Shown piece by piece: positions 1 through 10,240 of a stretch of DNA of 29,762 bases. The translations under genes and the position numbers were made by a program. Under the pieces are notes generated by a model. It was not told where the DNA came from. It did not search any database and worked only from the letters and a program-made list of their open reading frames with translations. The first letter of the stretch is position 1. Every line of letters begins with the position of its first letter. The DNA comes from Symsagittifera roscoffensis (lineage: Eukaryota; Xenacoelomorpha; Acoela; Convolutidae), in NCBI RefSeq assembly GCF_963678635.1, contig NC_087064.1, positions 2,729,926-2,759,687 on the forward strand, written 5' to 3'.

Positions 1-127
1 GAATGAACCAGATGTTTTCGCTCAGATCTAACTTTTCCACAGCTCAGGGATGCGTTAAGTGGAGGCTGTCCAGAATGTTCTGACGTAGTTAATGTGGTAA
101 GATGATGCTGTAATCTATCAGTAGACA
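1..127 (-). pseudogene. Integrase zinc-binding (HHCC) domain start, copy A
   Basis: The minus-strand translation from about 127 down to 1 reads LLIDYSIILPH, stop, LRQNILDSLHLTHP, stop, then AVEKLDLSENIWF. This is the N-terminal zinc-binding region of Gypsy-type integrase, which has a hydrophobic strand, an LRQ helix and an H-x3-H pair. The matching segment in copy B reads LLIDECIVV and LRQTVLESIYLTH. Two in-frame stops show decay. The rest of the integrase lies left of the window. Confidence 0.65.
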
Positions 128-375
128 GTCCTCTTTAACATGTAATCAGTTTCTTACATTGTACCAATGGTCTCCATATGCGCGTTTCAGTGTCTTCCAG
201 TCCCGTTTTTCAAAGAGTTTATCTACCGATTTAATGTTATTGCCTGTGACTGTGATTATGAAATTCACACCCATCATCTGAAGAGTGGTGTGTCCTCCTC
301 TGATTCTGCTGCTGTTGCTCGGTCCGCCTATTCAACCCTGCCTGCCACCATTAGTTAGTGACTGGCCTCCAGTTG

Positions 376-1209
376 TTATCCGGATATCGTTCGCGGTGCT
401 TCATTCGGTATTGCTTCTTCTGTGCCTTGTTTTTGTGGGTCGAATCTGCTTATGCAGTCTTCGTTTTCTTCATTTACCTCTACTGTAAACTTTGTCTGCG
501 GTTGTACGTGGTTCTGTTGTGTTTTATTTTTGCTTGTTGGTGTTTGGGTCTCTGAATCCGTCATATTTAACTCAGTTCGGGCCTCCATTAAAAACGTGTG
601 TTTCGTAAATTGATCCTGTTCAGTATTGTGTCCGTTTGAACCTTGAGTTTTGGGCTTCTAGTCCGGTGGGTTGTGTTGTCCAACGACGGTGGTCTTCTTA
701 CAATTTCTTTTTCTTGGTTATTTGCTTCCTGGAAACTTGTTTGGGGCTGTCTGTAAAGACATTTTTCGGAAATCCTTGAGGTCTTTTGCTCGGTAGTTAT
801 TCTCCTGCTTCTTGTTTTGATGTTGTTGAGTCTGTAGTCCAGCGATCGTAACTTCATGTCATCTTCCTTTTGTGCCATAATGAGTCGGACAAGCTTTCCT
901 CGCTGTCCGGTTCCCCTTCCACATTATTTCCGGTTTTCTCCCTCGTGGTTGCGTATGTTGCAGTCTGGGGGAGCTGGACCTTGCTCAATTGTGGAAAAAT
1001 CCTCCTTCGTATTCTTTTAATTCATTTCTATGCCTCATTTTGTCTGAGTTGTCCTGCATTGTCTTGACGCAATTGGCATAGTTTAGTTCTTTTAGATTTT
1101 CGGTCAGCTGATTTTCGAGTGTCCGATTGATCGAGTCATTGTTTCTGGTTTCAATTGGATGACCGATTTCGATATGTTTGGAATGTTTAAACTGAACTTG
1201 AGATTTCAA
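376..1209 (-). pseudogene. Linker region between RNase H and integrase, copy A
   Basis: Several short minus-strand frames (376-588, 588-878, 985-1209) occupy the space between the RNase H and integrase remnants. The first contains EVNEENEDCIS and aligns by eye with EVQEENEYCVS at 16953-17165 in copy B, so this is shared element sequence and not host sequence. The composition is hydrophilic, rich in Lys, Arg, Asn and Gln. No known domain is recognised. It may be an extended tether between RNase H and integrase. Confidence 0.4.
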
Positions 1210-1461
1210 TTATGCTGTTAATTACCTTTCAGTTTCAGCGTGATTTTTGATCAGCCGATTTGGAGCTCAATTCTGAGTGGTTAGCTTGTTGAGTATGAAG
1301 TTGTCAATCAATTTAAGATTGGAAATGAACAAGTGAATTGATGCCACAACAAATTCCCCATCATACTTGCTGGGGGTAGCACCTACCCTACCGGGTTTTG
1401 GCAAATTTAGGGTATTATTCCCATTTTTGTTCCTGCCAAGTGCTTTATATCAAAAGTAAAG

Positions 1462-1529
1462 GTGCGATTAATCCTGCTTTGGAAAGTAAATGTGGGATTA
1501 ATCCTGCTGTGGGATTGACCCTGCTTTGG
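1462..1529. repeat. Short tandem repeat, about 21 bp, three copies
   Basis: Three near-identical copies of a motif resembling GTGGGATTAATCCTGCTTTGG occur at 1462-1482, 1492-1512 and 1509-1529, and the last two overlap slightly. They lie in the copy A interval just downstream (minus sense) of RNase H and partly explain why copy A is longer here than copy B. Confidence 0.7.
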
Positions 1530-1552
1530 CTAGTCTTTGATCATTCGCAGGT

Positions 1553-1775
1553 ATTTAATTCGCTGATTAAAGCTTGATGGTCTGCGATGAAGGTCAAATT
1601 TTTGCCTCATAAGTTGTATTTGAAGCGTTCGATTGCCCACACGACTCCTTCAGACAAATTTTGTGAACTGTTAGCTTTAAGATGGTTTTTGAAGTTTTTT
1701 ATTGTTCCGACTTTCGATACGAAAGTAACGGAATATTTGTGCTCGGGGTGGGTTTTTTTTCCTCAGACAAATTTC
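1553..1775 (-). pseudogene. Ty3/Gypsy RNase H fragment, copy A
   Basis: The minus-strand translation of 1655 to 1553 reads VVWAIERFKYNL, stop, then a few residues on ADHQALISELN. These are the diagnostic RNase H features of Ty3/Gypsy pol: the VVWAIERF helix and the TDHQAL strand carrying a catalytic Asp. A stop lies between them. The upstream part (1775 to 1700) resembles the segment at 19800-19890 (NPPRAQIF against TPRANIF). Confidence 0.75.
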
Positions 1776-2299
1776 CACTTTTTAACTAGCCATTTTTGAC
1801 AAATTTTTTTTTATCATTCAAAAGGTATTGTTGTCTTGAGCTTAAATTTGAAAAGATATTTCACCTGTGATCATTTTATGTAAAGTTATGAATTGTAGTT
1901 CGTTTCTTCTAGCGAATTCAGAAGACTAGAAGCATACGCTGTTGCTAACCAGCCTTCGTCAGTAAATTGCTCACGAGCGGCTCCTAGCTCAAAAATTGAC
2001 ATGTTGCATACCACCGGGGTCTCTAAATTTTGGTTGAAACGTTCATTTTTTTTATTTCAAATACAAATTTTTGGATGTCCTGAAATGCAAAAATGTTTCG
2101 GCTTCAAATCCAAAATTTTGTGTTTATTTATTCTCTTCTAGCAATGTTTACAGTACAGATGCAGATTTGTCAAGGTTGGTTTGTATCTTGTGAGGTGGTT
2201 ATTTGAACCTATGATACTTTTAGTTGTTTAAAACTTATTGGTGTTGTGAGTTTTTGTTTTACGTCTGTTTTTTGAAATTATCGGTTTCATGTCGTCACT

Positions 2300-2740
2300 T
2301 TTATGCTGTAGCCAAGTCATTCTACCTGTTCACACGCAATTTTGGTATTTGTGTAAAAATATTGCTAAGTTTTTGTCGTTTATTCCAATAGTTTATGTAA
2401 TCTTTGTGTGTTTCTTTCGACCCTTTTGTTACAATTAAAAGTTCATTAAGATACCTGAATGTATTTCCACAGTTTGTTAGTGTAAGGTCTATAATCGTTT
2501 TAAATCCGGTCGGCATATTCGTATGGCTTTAAAATCTTTTTTGAAATTGGTATGTTTCTGATTTGTAGCTTTGCCTCCATTTAGGCAAAAGTTGCACTGG
2601 TGTCTTGTTTCAACGTCCAGAGAGATTTGCGAATGTTCTTAGACTAGATCGAGTGTTAAGATTATAATTTTCATTTTTTCTTCCGTCTCGATGATCTGTG
2701 CAATATTGTCTAGCTTTGATTCAATGTTAGGCATCTGGAA
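2300..2740 (-). pseudogene. Ty3/Gypsy reverse transcriptase fragment, copy A
   Basis: The frame at 2322-2516 reads MPTGFKTIIDLTL, then RYLNELLIVTKGSKETHKDY. This matches the RT palm and fingers: the block after the MP turn, then the catalytic YxDD box, here YLNE, so both acidic residues of the usual DD are changed or lost. Sequence at 2520-2740 continues upstream RT in other frames and aligns with 17801-17990 of copy B. The missing Asp pair and the frame changes show it is inactive. Confidence 0.75.
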
Positions 2741-2805
2741 TTTTTTTTTTCATGCATGAATTTGTTCATGTTCTTTGAATCTAGTGCTAATTTTTGTTTT
2801 TCATC

Positions 2806-3160
2806 CTATTCTACCGTTACTACAATTGCGAGGTTTCGGGCGGCGTCATCAGGTGGCGGATATAATTGAATATTGCTAAACAGTCCTTTGTTCGTAAAAT
2901 CTGTGCCGTTTTTTTTTGTTGAGAAATCACATTGTGCTCCTGAATTAGCGATTGCATAAATGTTTTCTGTTTTCGATTTTAACTTCACGATGTGGCCATT
3001 TAAGTCATCTCCCTGATGATCTATCATTTTTTGTGTTTCAATTGCTTCTGAAATCGCCAAAACGGTGAAATTTTTCTCTGGGATTTCTTCTCAGCCGTTT
3101 GATGTTGTAAATTCTGCATACGCCACTGGATCGCTGTTGTCTCCGTCGTTGCTATTTTTG
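2806..3160 (-). pseudogene. Gag-protease junction remnant, copy A
   Basis: The frame 2806-3060 contains IYAIANSGAQCDFSTKK, which resembles a retroviral-type aspartic protease start (DSGA) with the catalytic Asp replaced by Asn. It also contains a DDAARNLA block with a counterpart (AARNLA) near 18500 in copy B. Sequence at 3061-3160 aligns by eye with 18550-18660. The protease call rests on one motif and is tentative. Confidence 0.45.
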
Positions 3161-3446
3161 TTGACCTTCTCCTCCTAGACAAAAATAATTTAGCTGTTTA
3201 CTTTGGCTTCAGCATCGTTGCGCTTTCGAGCTTTTGTTTCTGCATTAATTTCGTTGCGTAGATTGGTTCAGTTGGTTCGATATTTGGCGGTTTTGTTCTG
3301 GGTAAATTTCTTACTTCTATTCCGTTCTTGGGAAACACAGCCATTTCCATCAAGGCTGCCCACTTGGATCGTTCCAGTGGTTAATCTTCTGAACGCTGAA
3401 TCTTTCCATCAAGGCTAAAACGCTGCAGCACTTAGCGGGTTCTTAT

Positions 3447-3464
3447 GTCCTGCTGACTGCGTCA
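3447..3464 (-). other. Primer-binding-site-like sequence, copy A
   Basis: The minus-strand reading TGACGCAGTCAGCAGGAC matches 14 of 18 bases of TGGTGCAGCCAACAGGAC at 19035-19052, which directly abuts the LTR of copy B. A PBS is complementary to a tRNA 3' end and normally begins TGG. Copy A has lost that triplet. The tRNA is not identified. Confidence 0.45.
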
Positions 3465-3720
3465 TGCCATCCCGCTATGTATGAGCTGCTCTAAAATCCG
3501 AACAGAATAACTTTACACTTGTTAAATTTCTAGAAAAGGTAACTGAACACAATGCTGAATTCAAAACAACCTAGCAGCTAAGCTCACAGATACGGTTAGT
3601 CCATAACGGTCAAGGCCATCTGTTGGGCCTCTGAATATTATATTTAATGTATAAATGCATCATATCAATTTACGCCAATCCGAAATATAAACGTGTTTTC
3701 AACATCTAAATTTCATACAT
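3465..3720 (-). repeat. LTR remnant, copy A
   Basis: Sequence just outside the PBS-like site shows scattered matches to the copy B LTR: CCGAACAGAATAACTTTAC here against CCGAACTGATTGTTAAAC there, and GCCAATCCG near 3673. It is strongly diverged, and its outer end is not defined. Confidence 0.4.
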
Positions 3721-4632
3721 CATGACTCATGTACTTGCGAGGCCAGACCGACGGCCATTATCCCAAAGTCTGAACAGTCATGGTAATTATGCAGAAATTG
3801 GTGAATGGAAAGTACAAAAACAGATTTTCAAGCACCTCAATCAATCATCGAAAATGTTAAAAACCAGACTTTATGGTTTTGCGTATTGCGACCACCAGCA
3901 ATCCTGAACCGACAATCGGATGTATTTGAGTCTTTGACCGCATCTTGTCAACGCCGTCTGGAGAATTAATAGCAAGATTTCTGTTTCAAAAAACACTTTT
4001 ATCATCAAAATTTTCACGTTACATTTTTTGCCTTTTACATACAGTACCGCTGTCGTAGTTGTGTTTGAGATTTAAAACATAATGGTGATAAAGAAGGGGG
4101 AGGCGATTTTTTAGACAGAATGGATCAAAGCTTGTTTTGTTCTGCAAAAACTAACCCACCACGGGCGTAACGAACGCAATTTTTGAAGGTATTCGCGTAT
4201 TTAAGGTATTTGGAAACTTATATATGGAGCTGCCTACCAATTTAAGCAATAGTGGTTGTCATTTTGGAAGTAGCCCAAATATTGAGAATTTTATAGGGTA
4301 GTGGTCTTGAACCAATTTATGGTTTGCTCCGAACGTAGCGACGTCCAAGCGACTAAAAGCACGGCAGCAACTATTGTTGCTGGCCTTGAGCCAATGACTA
4401 TATGACCTAATTTCATTTCCATCTCTGGTGAAATTTCAGCAACTGTTGCATGTATCCAAACTCGTTGAACAGTGTCTTGGATGCCTGTTAATCTAGCATA
4501 CTCATTTAAATTGCAAAATTATGGCAAGCGCCATCAAATATGTTCGATTTGCCCCTGTTTGCTAAAACAAAATAATATAGCCAAAATCCCAGAAAACTGA
4601 ATTACATTGAGCATGACAAAATAAATATATAT
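3721..4632. other. Gene-free AT-rich stretch
   Basis: Short frames occur, for example 3722-3907 on the plus strand, but none has a recognisable domain, splice context or coding-like composition. Nothing else was identified here. Confidence 0.5.
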
Positions 4633-5585
4633 TCAGATTTTGAACTCATATGGCTTAGCCTGATCAAGAAAATGTTTTGAGAAGTCTGAAACATGCTCAA
4701 CTAGCGGTTAGTTGGAACTTTATCAAAAACTAGAGCATATGTTTGAGCGCGATGGCGGGAGATCTAAGACAAAAAGTCAACATGTAGCAACTTTTACGAT
4801 TACTTCTCGTATACGATTTTTAGTATAACCTCATTAGGTATAATTTTCAGCATTTGTACGCAATGGCCCAGAAATTAGAAATTCATAAACACAGGAATAA
4901 TTATCAGCCATACCCCTCCGGTATTGGCTTGAATTGAACACTGATTGCAAAAAGAAAGCAGAGATACCCGGTTAATGTGAGAGGAGCACAGGAAATTGTC
5001 ACCATAGTCTTAAAAACGCAACGAAGAATTCAAGTTAGTCTCATTTTTTCTGATTGGTGTGATAAAAAGATAAAGATCTGAACGTTTTTAGGGGCTACAG
5101 TTTGGGCACTATTCGACAAACCTAGTATTTTACAAACCTAGAGAAAGATTTTCAAACTCAATTGATTTAGCCTCCTCATAAAAAATGTTTTAAAAATTGG
5201 AAGAATGTTTAACTAGCGATTAATTTGGAAATTTATCAAAAAACTAGATCATGCGTTTCATCGCGGTGGCGCAAGATCTATTACAAAATGTCAACATGCA
5301 GAAACTTCTACTGTTACATCTCGTTTAATATTGTTGTTTTTCAGTATAATCTCAATACATAGAATTTTCAGTAATTGTACGCAATGTCAGAGAAATTTCG
5401 AGTTCCTAAATACAGGAAAAGTTATCAGCCATACCCTCTCCGCTTTGGTTTGATTTGAACCCTAAATGCAAAAAGTCAGCAGATATAGCCTGCTACTGTT
5501 CAAGGAGCACAGAAAGTTGCGACAAAAGTCTTAAAATTACAAAAAAGAATTGAAGTTAGTCTCATTTTTTCTGCAGGTGTGATGA
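4633..5585. repeat. Diverged direct duplication, period about 521 bp
   Basis: Two copies lie head to tail at about 4633-5060 and 5150-5585. Shared anchors include TCAGCCATACCC, TTGTACGCAATG, AGTCAACATG (with small changes) and AAGTTAGTCTCATTTTTTCTG, the last at 5032 and 5553. Identity appears roughly 70 to 75 percent. Part of the unit (TTAGCCTG..., GGAAGAATAT) recurs near 10920-10990 and 12900-12960, so it belongs to a dispersed family. No coding capacity was seen. Confidence 0.7.
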
Positions 5586-8020
5586 ATGAATCTGAATGAA
5601 AAAGTAGAACTCGACAAACCTAAAAAAACTGGCAAACTGGTACACAATTTTGTTTAAAAAAGACTAGAAAAAAAATTTTCTGGATTTTTTGAAATTTGAT
5701 TATCAAAAGGGCGTTAAAAAACAAACTTCACACACTAACTTTATTCCAATAAAACTAAAATTGAGCACAAATAAAGTTGCTGTGATGGGAGTAAATTAAG
5801 CAAAACAAAGCCTACTCGCTTGCTATGATTGCTCGCAATTAGACCAAAACTCAAAAATTTCATACGGTTTCTCCCAAAACTGAGAAATAATTTTTCAAAT
5901 TTTCTAAATGTCGCTTGAAATGGTTTTATTATGATAAATCACTCAAATCATTCCAATGATGTTTTGCATTACCTGATTTTGAGTGACAAAAAATAAAATG
6001 AAACTAAACTACACCGGAATACAAAGTTCCTTGCCATTTTCAATAGTCGGAACAAAAACTACAAAATTTATGGTTGACAGTACAATTTAAAATTTTTGCT
6101 TTAGTATATGTATAACTTATGGTCCGTCACCTTCCCGTATTTTGAATGTTAAAACTGATCCCAAATAATTTGCAGAAGTTTCCTTTCCAGCAAATTATGC
6201 AAGAGTTAGTCAAAATAGAGGGCAAACATGAATTTTTTATAGTTTGCTAGGTCTTATCATCCATCCTTAAAGAACGCTATATCAAAGTATCAATTTGCGA
6301 AACTTACTCGGATATCATTTTGAATCTCGTTCAGTCTAACTAGGAAATTTTTCAAACTTAGATTCTGTTTAAATAGGAGTTTCAGTCGAAATTAATAGCT
6401 GCCAGAAAGAACGCAAATTTTCGCTTTTGAAGCAACCGAACTAATATCCGATTTTGCAAAGTTTTCAAGATCGCGCCAAGTTTTTAAATGCTAGCTAATT
6501 TGATTGATGAATTTCAATTGAACAGTTTTTTTTAGATAAACCTTTTTTTGAAAAACTACGTTTAAAAAGCTTAGCCCTAAGCTTACTAAAAATGGAAAAA
6601 AAACAGATTATTTTGGCAATATTCAAAAAAAAATGTAAGGTTGATTTTTTTCGAGTTGCAACATCAGCTGTGAAAATTGGTAAGTGGTAAGCAAAGAACT
6701 ATTTTAACTTCAGTTTTGTTCCAAATTGAAATTTTACGAATGCAGCTAGAATTTATTTTTTTCACTTTCCTGATGCGTTCCATTCGATTTTGTTTTACTG
6801 ATTTGCTGACTTGTCCTTAACACACTCCTTTTTGTAATCCAAAATTTTATTGCGTTGCGAGATTTCACAAAATAATCATTACGAGGCCAAACTGAGTACT
6901 TTGTTAATTGTGAGCGGATTCCGAAACAGGCTGAAGTTACGCTTGTGGTGGAATCCGCAAGATCGTTATTTTTTATTTGCTGTTTGGGATTCCAGGCACA
7001 AATAACTAAACTGCTGTTTTGATCAAAACCGCTCCAAAGACAGACAAACTTGCAGATATCGCATCAAAATTTGCGGAATTTGCAAAAAAAATGGGAATGC
7101 GAAGCAGTTTGTGGAAACAAATAATAAAACATGCGCATAGTGAAATAATTTTGTCGTTGAATCCGCAACTGTTAACGGAATCTACAAATTGTACAGAAAA
7201 TTTGCGTAATCTACTCACCTTTGCGGAATCTGCTTACAAATTGCGGAGTCTATTTACATTTTAAGAATTCCGAACATTAGCTATATTTGCTAGTTGCGCA
7301 ACCCCGAACAAGGTTTCTGGGGTTTTCAAAAACTCAATACAGTCAGTTGAATTAAAATTTTAAGAAGCATAATAACAATTTTCTACTTAAAACTCAACCG
7401 ATCACCGGAATTGAAAGAGTCTTTTTTCTTTTTTCTGCATTAAAGTTTTCTTCCTTTGTAGACATTACCTATTTCTGAATTAGTTGACCGAACAATTTCA
7501 AAAGATTATTTGATTTTTTTGGAAACAATTTTGCATTTGAAGGTATAAAACATATTATATCTATGAGCACCATATGGATTTCTATCCTCCTTCACTCCTT
7601 CAGTCACAGATTAATAAAAATAACATACAACCTTTTGAAACCTGTTTTTTTTCGGATTTCGGTGGTCTATAAATTGCCAGGGTAATGAAATGGAAAATAG
7701 GAAACCCTCATACCAGTAAGATGGAATATAATCATTTAAAATTACATCAGCCAATCAAATTCAAAATTCAATAATGAGAAATTCTAATAAAATAGGCATA
7801 AATTTAGTATAAAAAAGTTATTTAAATTTAGTTAATTAAAACGAGGAAGAAAAAAGAATAATTCTCTCACATTTCCGAAAAAAAAATCACAAATTATTTT
7901 TGATCACAAAGTCTTAGGAAGGCATTCGGAGAAATGAAAAACGTTGATTGGTTGAGAGTTTTCGCACAATTAGTTATTCTATGATGAAAACTACAGTCAT
8001 GGGAAAAAGCAGTAGGCGTT
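5586..8020. other. Gene-free AT-rich stretch with a GCGGAATC-like motif cluster
   Basis: No supported gene was found. Between 6915 and 7255 a GCGGAATC/GGAATCCGC-like word recurs about seven times in either orientation (for example 6951, 7073, 7158, 7227). It produces overlapping frames on both strands at 7006-7264 that I do not regard as genes. A block near 6881-6930 resembles 21268-21320, indicating another dispersed repeat. Confidence 0.5.
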
Positions 8021-10240
8021 CTACAGTCTGTTGGCCACGTCTGTATTGTTCGACAGTGTCAGAGCCTGTCTCAGTTCCCCAGTGGACCCTGGACCCCCGT
8101 CTCTCCAGCCCCGCAACAGGGACTGCAACGTCTCCAGGGGCTCGTTCGGGCTATCTTCTTCAGCCTCAACTATCTCGCTCTCTGTGAAACCTGTGCAAAA
8201 ACAGACCAAAGTTAGGGGGGGGGGGGTCGAAAACAAAAAGTTCACTTGGTTCTAAGGAGGAACTTTCAGCCAATTGGATTCGCAGATGGGTTTCACAGAT
8301 TATTTTTTTCATAACTAAAATGTCTCGGTAAATCGTATCTTTGGGTGGTTAGATCTTATTGAAAACAGAAATGGTTCTTCTCAGATTGTTCCAATTGCGG
8401 ATATCATTTTGCCATTCATACATTCTAGTTGCAGAAAATCATTTCCAGTGCTCAAAATTAGGATGAGATTGAATTGCCTTCAAAAAAGCTTTGAGGCAAT
8501 TAAATGACCAGATCTAGGAACAGTAATGGATTTAGGGATGGGCTATTTTTCCCAAAAAAGATATTTTTCTCCATTAATAACAGATTTCAAAATGATGCTC
8601 ATATACATGTTTCTAAGTTATTTTATTTTACGCTTCCATTCATAATTCCTAAACAAAAATGCTTAAAATTTTTTGAAAATGTTGCACTTCTTTCAACTAG
8701 AGGATAGAGGTGGGCGGGGTGGGGGGGTGTTTATTATATTTTTTACGAGTCAACTTGTTTGATTTATACGACATTTATTTATAGCTGACAGTCACTAAAA
8801 TAATAACAATAATATAATAGTGTCTGAGGAAAGATCGTAATATCAATCTGATCGACCTAAAAAAAACCTCCCCCTCTCTAAGAAAGTCGTGGAAAGAACT
8901 ATAGTTGCGCCTCTTTAAACCTAGTATGTTGAGCAGTCGTCTCCAATCTCTCCTGGGTTCTGTCATCAGTTGGGCCACCATCTTCAGCTGCGAATCAGAA
9001 GGCAGACCCACCCCACCATCTGTCACGCCCAATCCACCTCCTCCATGAGGGCCTAGATCAGGAAGATACGTTTCAAAAGCTTCAAACTTAATAATAACAA
9101 ATTCGCTTTACAGAGAGGAAATGACTCGATTATTGTTTATACAACTCATAATAGTGGAAAAAGTCCAATCTTGGAAGAACACCAAAAAGCCTATCGTCGG
9201 TTTTCACCAGAAGCAGTTCATGAGTATCAGGTCGGCAACAAGACCTTTTGGCAGTTCTTTTAAATATTGTCGGGTATTTTAGGCTTTTTAAAAGTTATCT
9301 TTTATCTTTTTAGTTTTGGAAACCAATTCAATAATCACCAATTTAGTTTTGGAAACCATCGCACCGAAACTTGAAAGATCGCTGATGTGCAAAAATTTTG
9401 GCCTTGATTCAGCTTTTTTATGAATTCAATAAGAGTTTTTCAATCTCACTTTATAAAGAATGAAAGTACAAAAAACGAGAGTACAAAAAAAACAGCTGAG
9501 AATCGAGACCAACATTTTACACATCTGCTATCTTTTAAATATCGGTCTAATGTTGGGTTGTTTAATTTCCCAAATGGTTGCCCCGGAATTTTTTTTTTAC
9601 CTCTGATATCACCGCTTCTCGTCGTTGGTAAATAGTCGCTCAAATGATCATCTCTAGGTCTGTTTTTCAAATACTGTGGCACTATTTTATACGCTAGACA
9701 GTTCTCCAACAAGTTCCGATCATCGAAGCTCTGCATGAAACGCATGAAGTCCATTTCAGTTACGTAATCGTGGCTTCCGTACGTGAATTGTGAAAGCAAA
9801 GTGTCGGTTGTCGATTTGATTACGTCATCGTTCTCTCTCGGGTAGACGGACTGAACTAATTTTCTCAGAGTGCTATAGTCCCACTCTTTTCCGTCGTTGT
9901 ACAGACGAAAAATAGCTCTCAATTTTTCGTCTTCTGAAAAATCTTCAATACCTTTACAAGCGATACAGTAATTTAAAAAAGAAATATTGCCCCCCGTTTT
10001 TGGCAACGAGTTTATAAATAAGTGAGAGTTGTAGTTAAGACGTGATCCAGGCGATATAGCTGGGTTAAGCCTTCCGGTGACTCGGCTGGCTCCGAGCTGC
10101 TGGAACTGGTCCCAGAGGCGTTGCACTTCCACAAGTGGAAGTCCGGATTTGCGGGCGTGGGCTGTGATCCAGTTCTGGGAGGTAGGCGTGGTTCCGGGGG
10201 ATAGATCATGCACTGGAACCGAACTGTTGGCAGTTCCCAT
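8021..10240 (-). CDS. EF-hand-like / Death domain protein, 3 exons, 313 aa
   Basis: Exons are 10240-9601, 9052-8921 and 8190-8021. Donors are AG|GTAAAA and AG|GTTTAA, acceptors are GATCTAG and TTTTTGCACAG, and both introns are phase 1. The joined length of 942 nt equals 313 codons plus stop, which strongly supports the model. The protein begins MGTANSS, a myristoylation-type N terminus. Residues about 35-200 follow the calcineurin-B/CHP pattern of four EF-hand helices pairs, but the loops (LYNDGKEWDYSTL at 113-125, FTYGSHDYVTEMDF at 152-165) lack the usual acidic ligands, so calcium binding is doubtful. A Gly-rich linker (214-229) leads to a Death domain (about 230-313) with W250, ILGFTESEI at 256-264 and W286. 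Death domains recruit partners by homotypic contact. Inference: a membrane-tethered adaptor. The upstream frame to 10306 adds no recognisable protein, so MGTANSS is the preferred start. Confidence 0.85.
8191..8920 (-). other. Intron 2 of the EF-hand/Death gene, inside the Death domain
   Basis: This 730 bp intron runs from GTTTAAAG (donor ending at 8920) to a pyrimidine-rich tract and GCACAG (acceptor at 8191-8195). It is phase 1 and falls in the split Gly codon of ILG|FTE, the turn between the second and third Death-domain helices. A run of 12 G lies just upstream of the tract (8215-8226 on the plus strand). Confidence 0.8.
9053..9600 (-). other. Intron 1 of the EF-hand/Death gene
   Basis: This 548 bp intron runs from GTAAAAAAAA (donor ending at 9600) to CTTCCTGATCTAG (acceptor at 9053). 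It is phase 1: the split Gly codon G|GC restores the frame into the Gly-rich linker. The reading frame runs on into the intron on the minus strand but then loses resemblance to any domain. Confidence 0.8.

Larger units (their letters stand above)
1..3720 (-). mobile_element. Ty3/Gypsy LTR retrotransposon remnant, copy A (left end off window)
   Basis: Read on the minus strand, the region gives, from right to left, an LTR-like flank, a primer-binding-like site, gag/protease scraps, reverse transcriptase, RNase H, a linker and the start of integrase at the window edge. This is the Ty3/Gypsy domain order (PR-RT-RH-IN). Every domain carries stop codons or frame changes, so the copy is dead. It is collinear with copy B at 15600-19260, and both copies share odd linker wording such as EENEDC in A and EENEYC in B. 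Copy A has extra sequence between RNase H and the linker. The boundaries are approximate, because no clean LTR pair or target duplication was found. Confidence 0.8.

Noticed and set aside
3447-3464. Assigning a specific tRNA primer to the PBS-like sites
   Set aside because: The two sites differ at 4 of 18 bases, and I cannot match either to a tRNA 3' end with confidence.
3722-3907. 61-residue plus-strand frame starting with ATG
   Set aside because: No domain, no homologous copy and no coding bias were seen. It lies at the edge of an LTR remnant.
7006-7264. Overlapping open frames on both strands (70 and 81 residues)
   Set aside because: They arise from repeated GCGGAATC-like words. They have no domain, no splice signals and no homologue that I recognise.
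8775-9032. Treating this 85-residue minus frame as a stand-alone gene
   Set aside because: Only 9052-8921 resembles protein. It fits as the middle exon with exact phases, and the rest reads into intron 2.
10012-10209. 65-residue minus-strand frame overlapping exon 1
   Set aside because: It is an alternative frame of the EF-hand exon, with no domain and no splice support.
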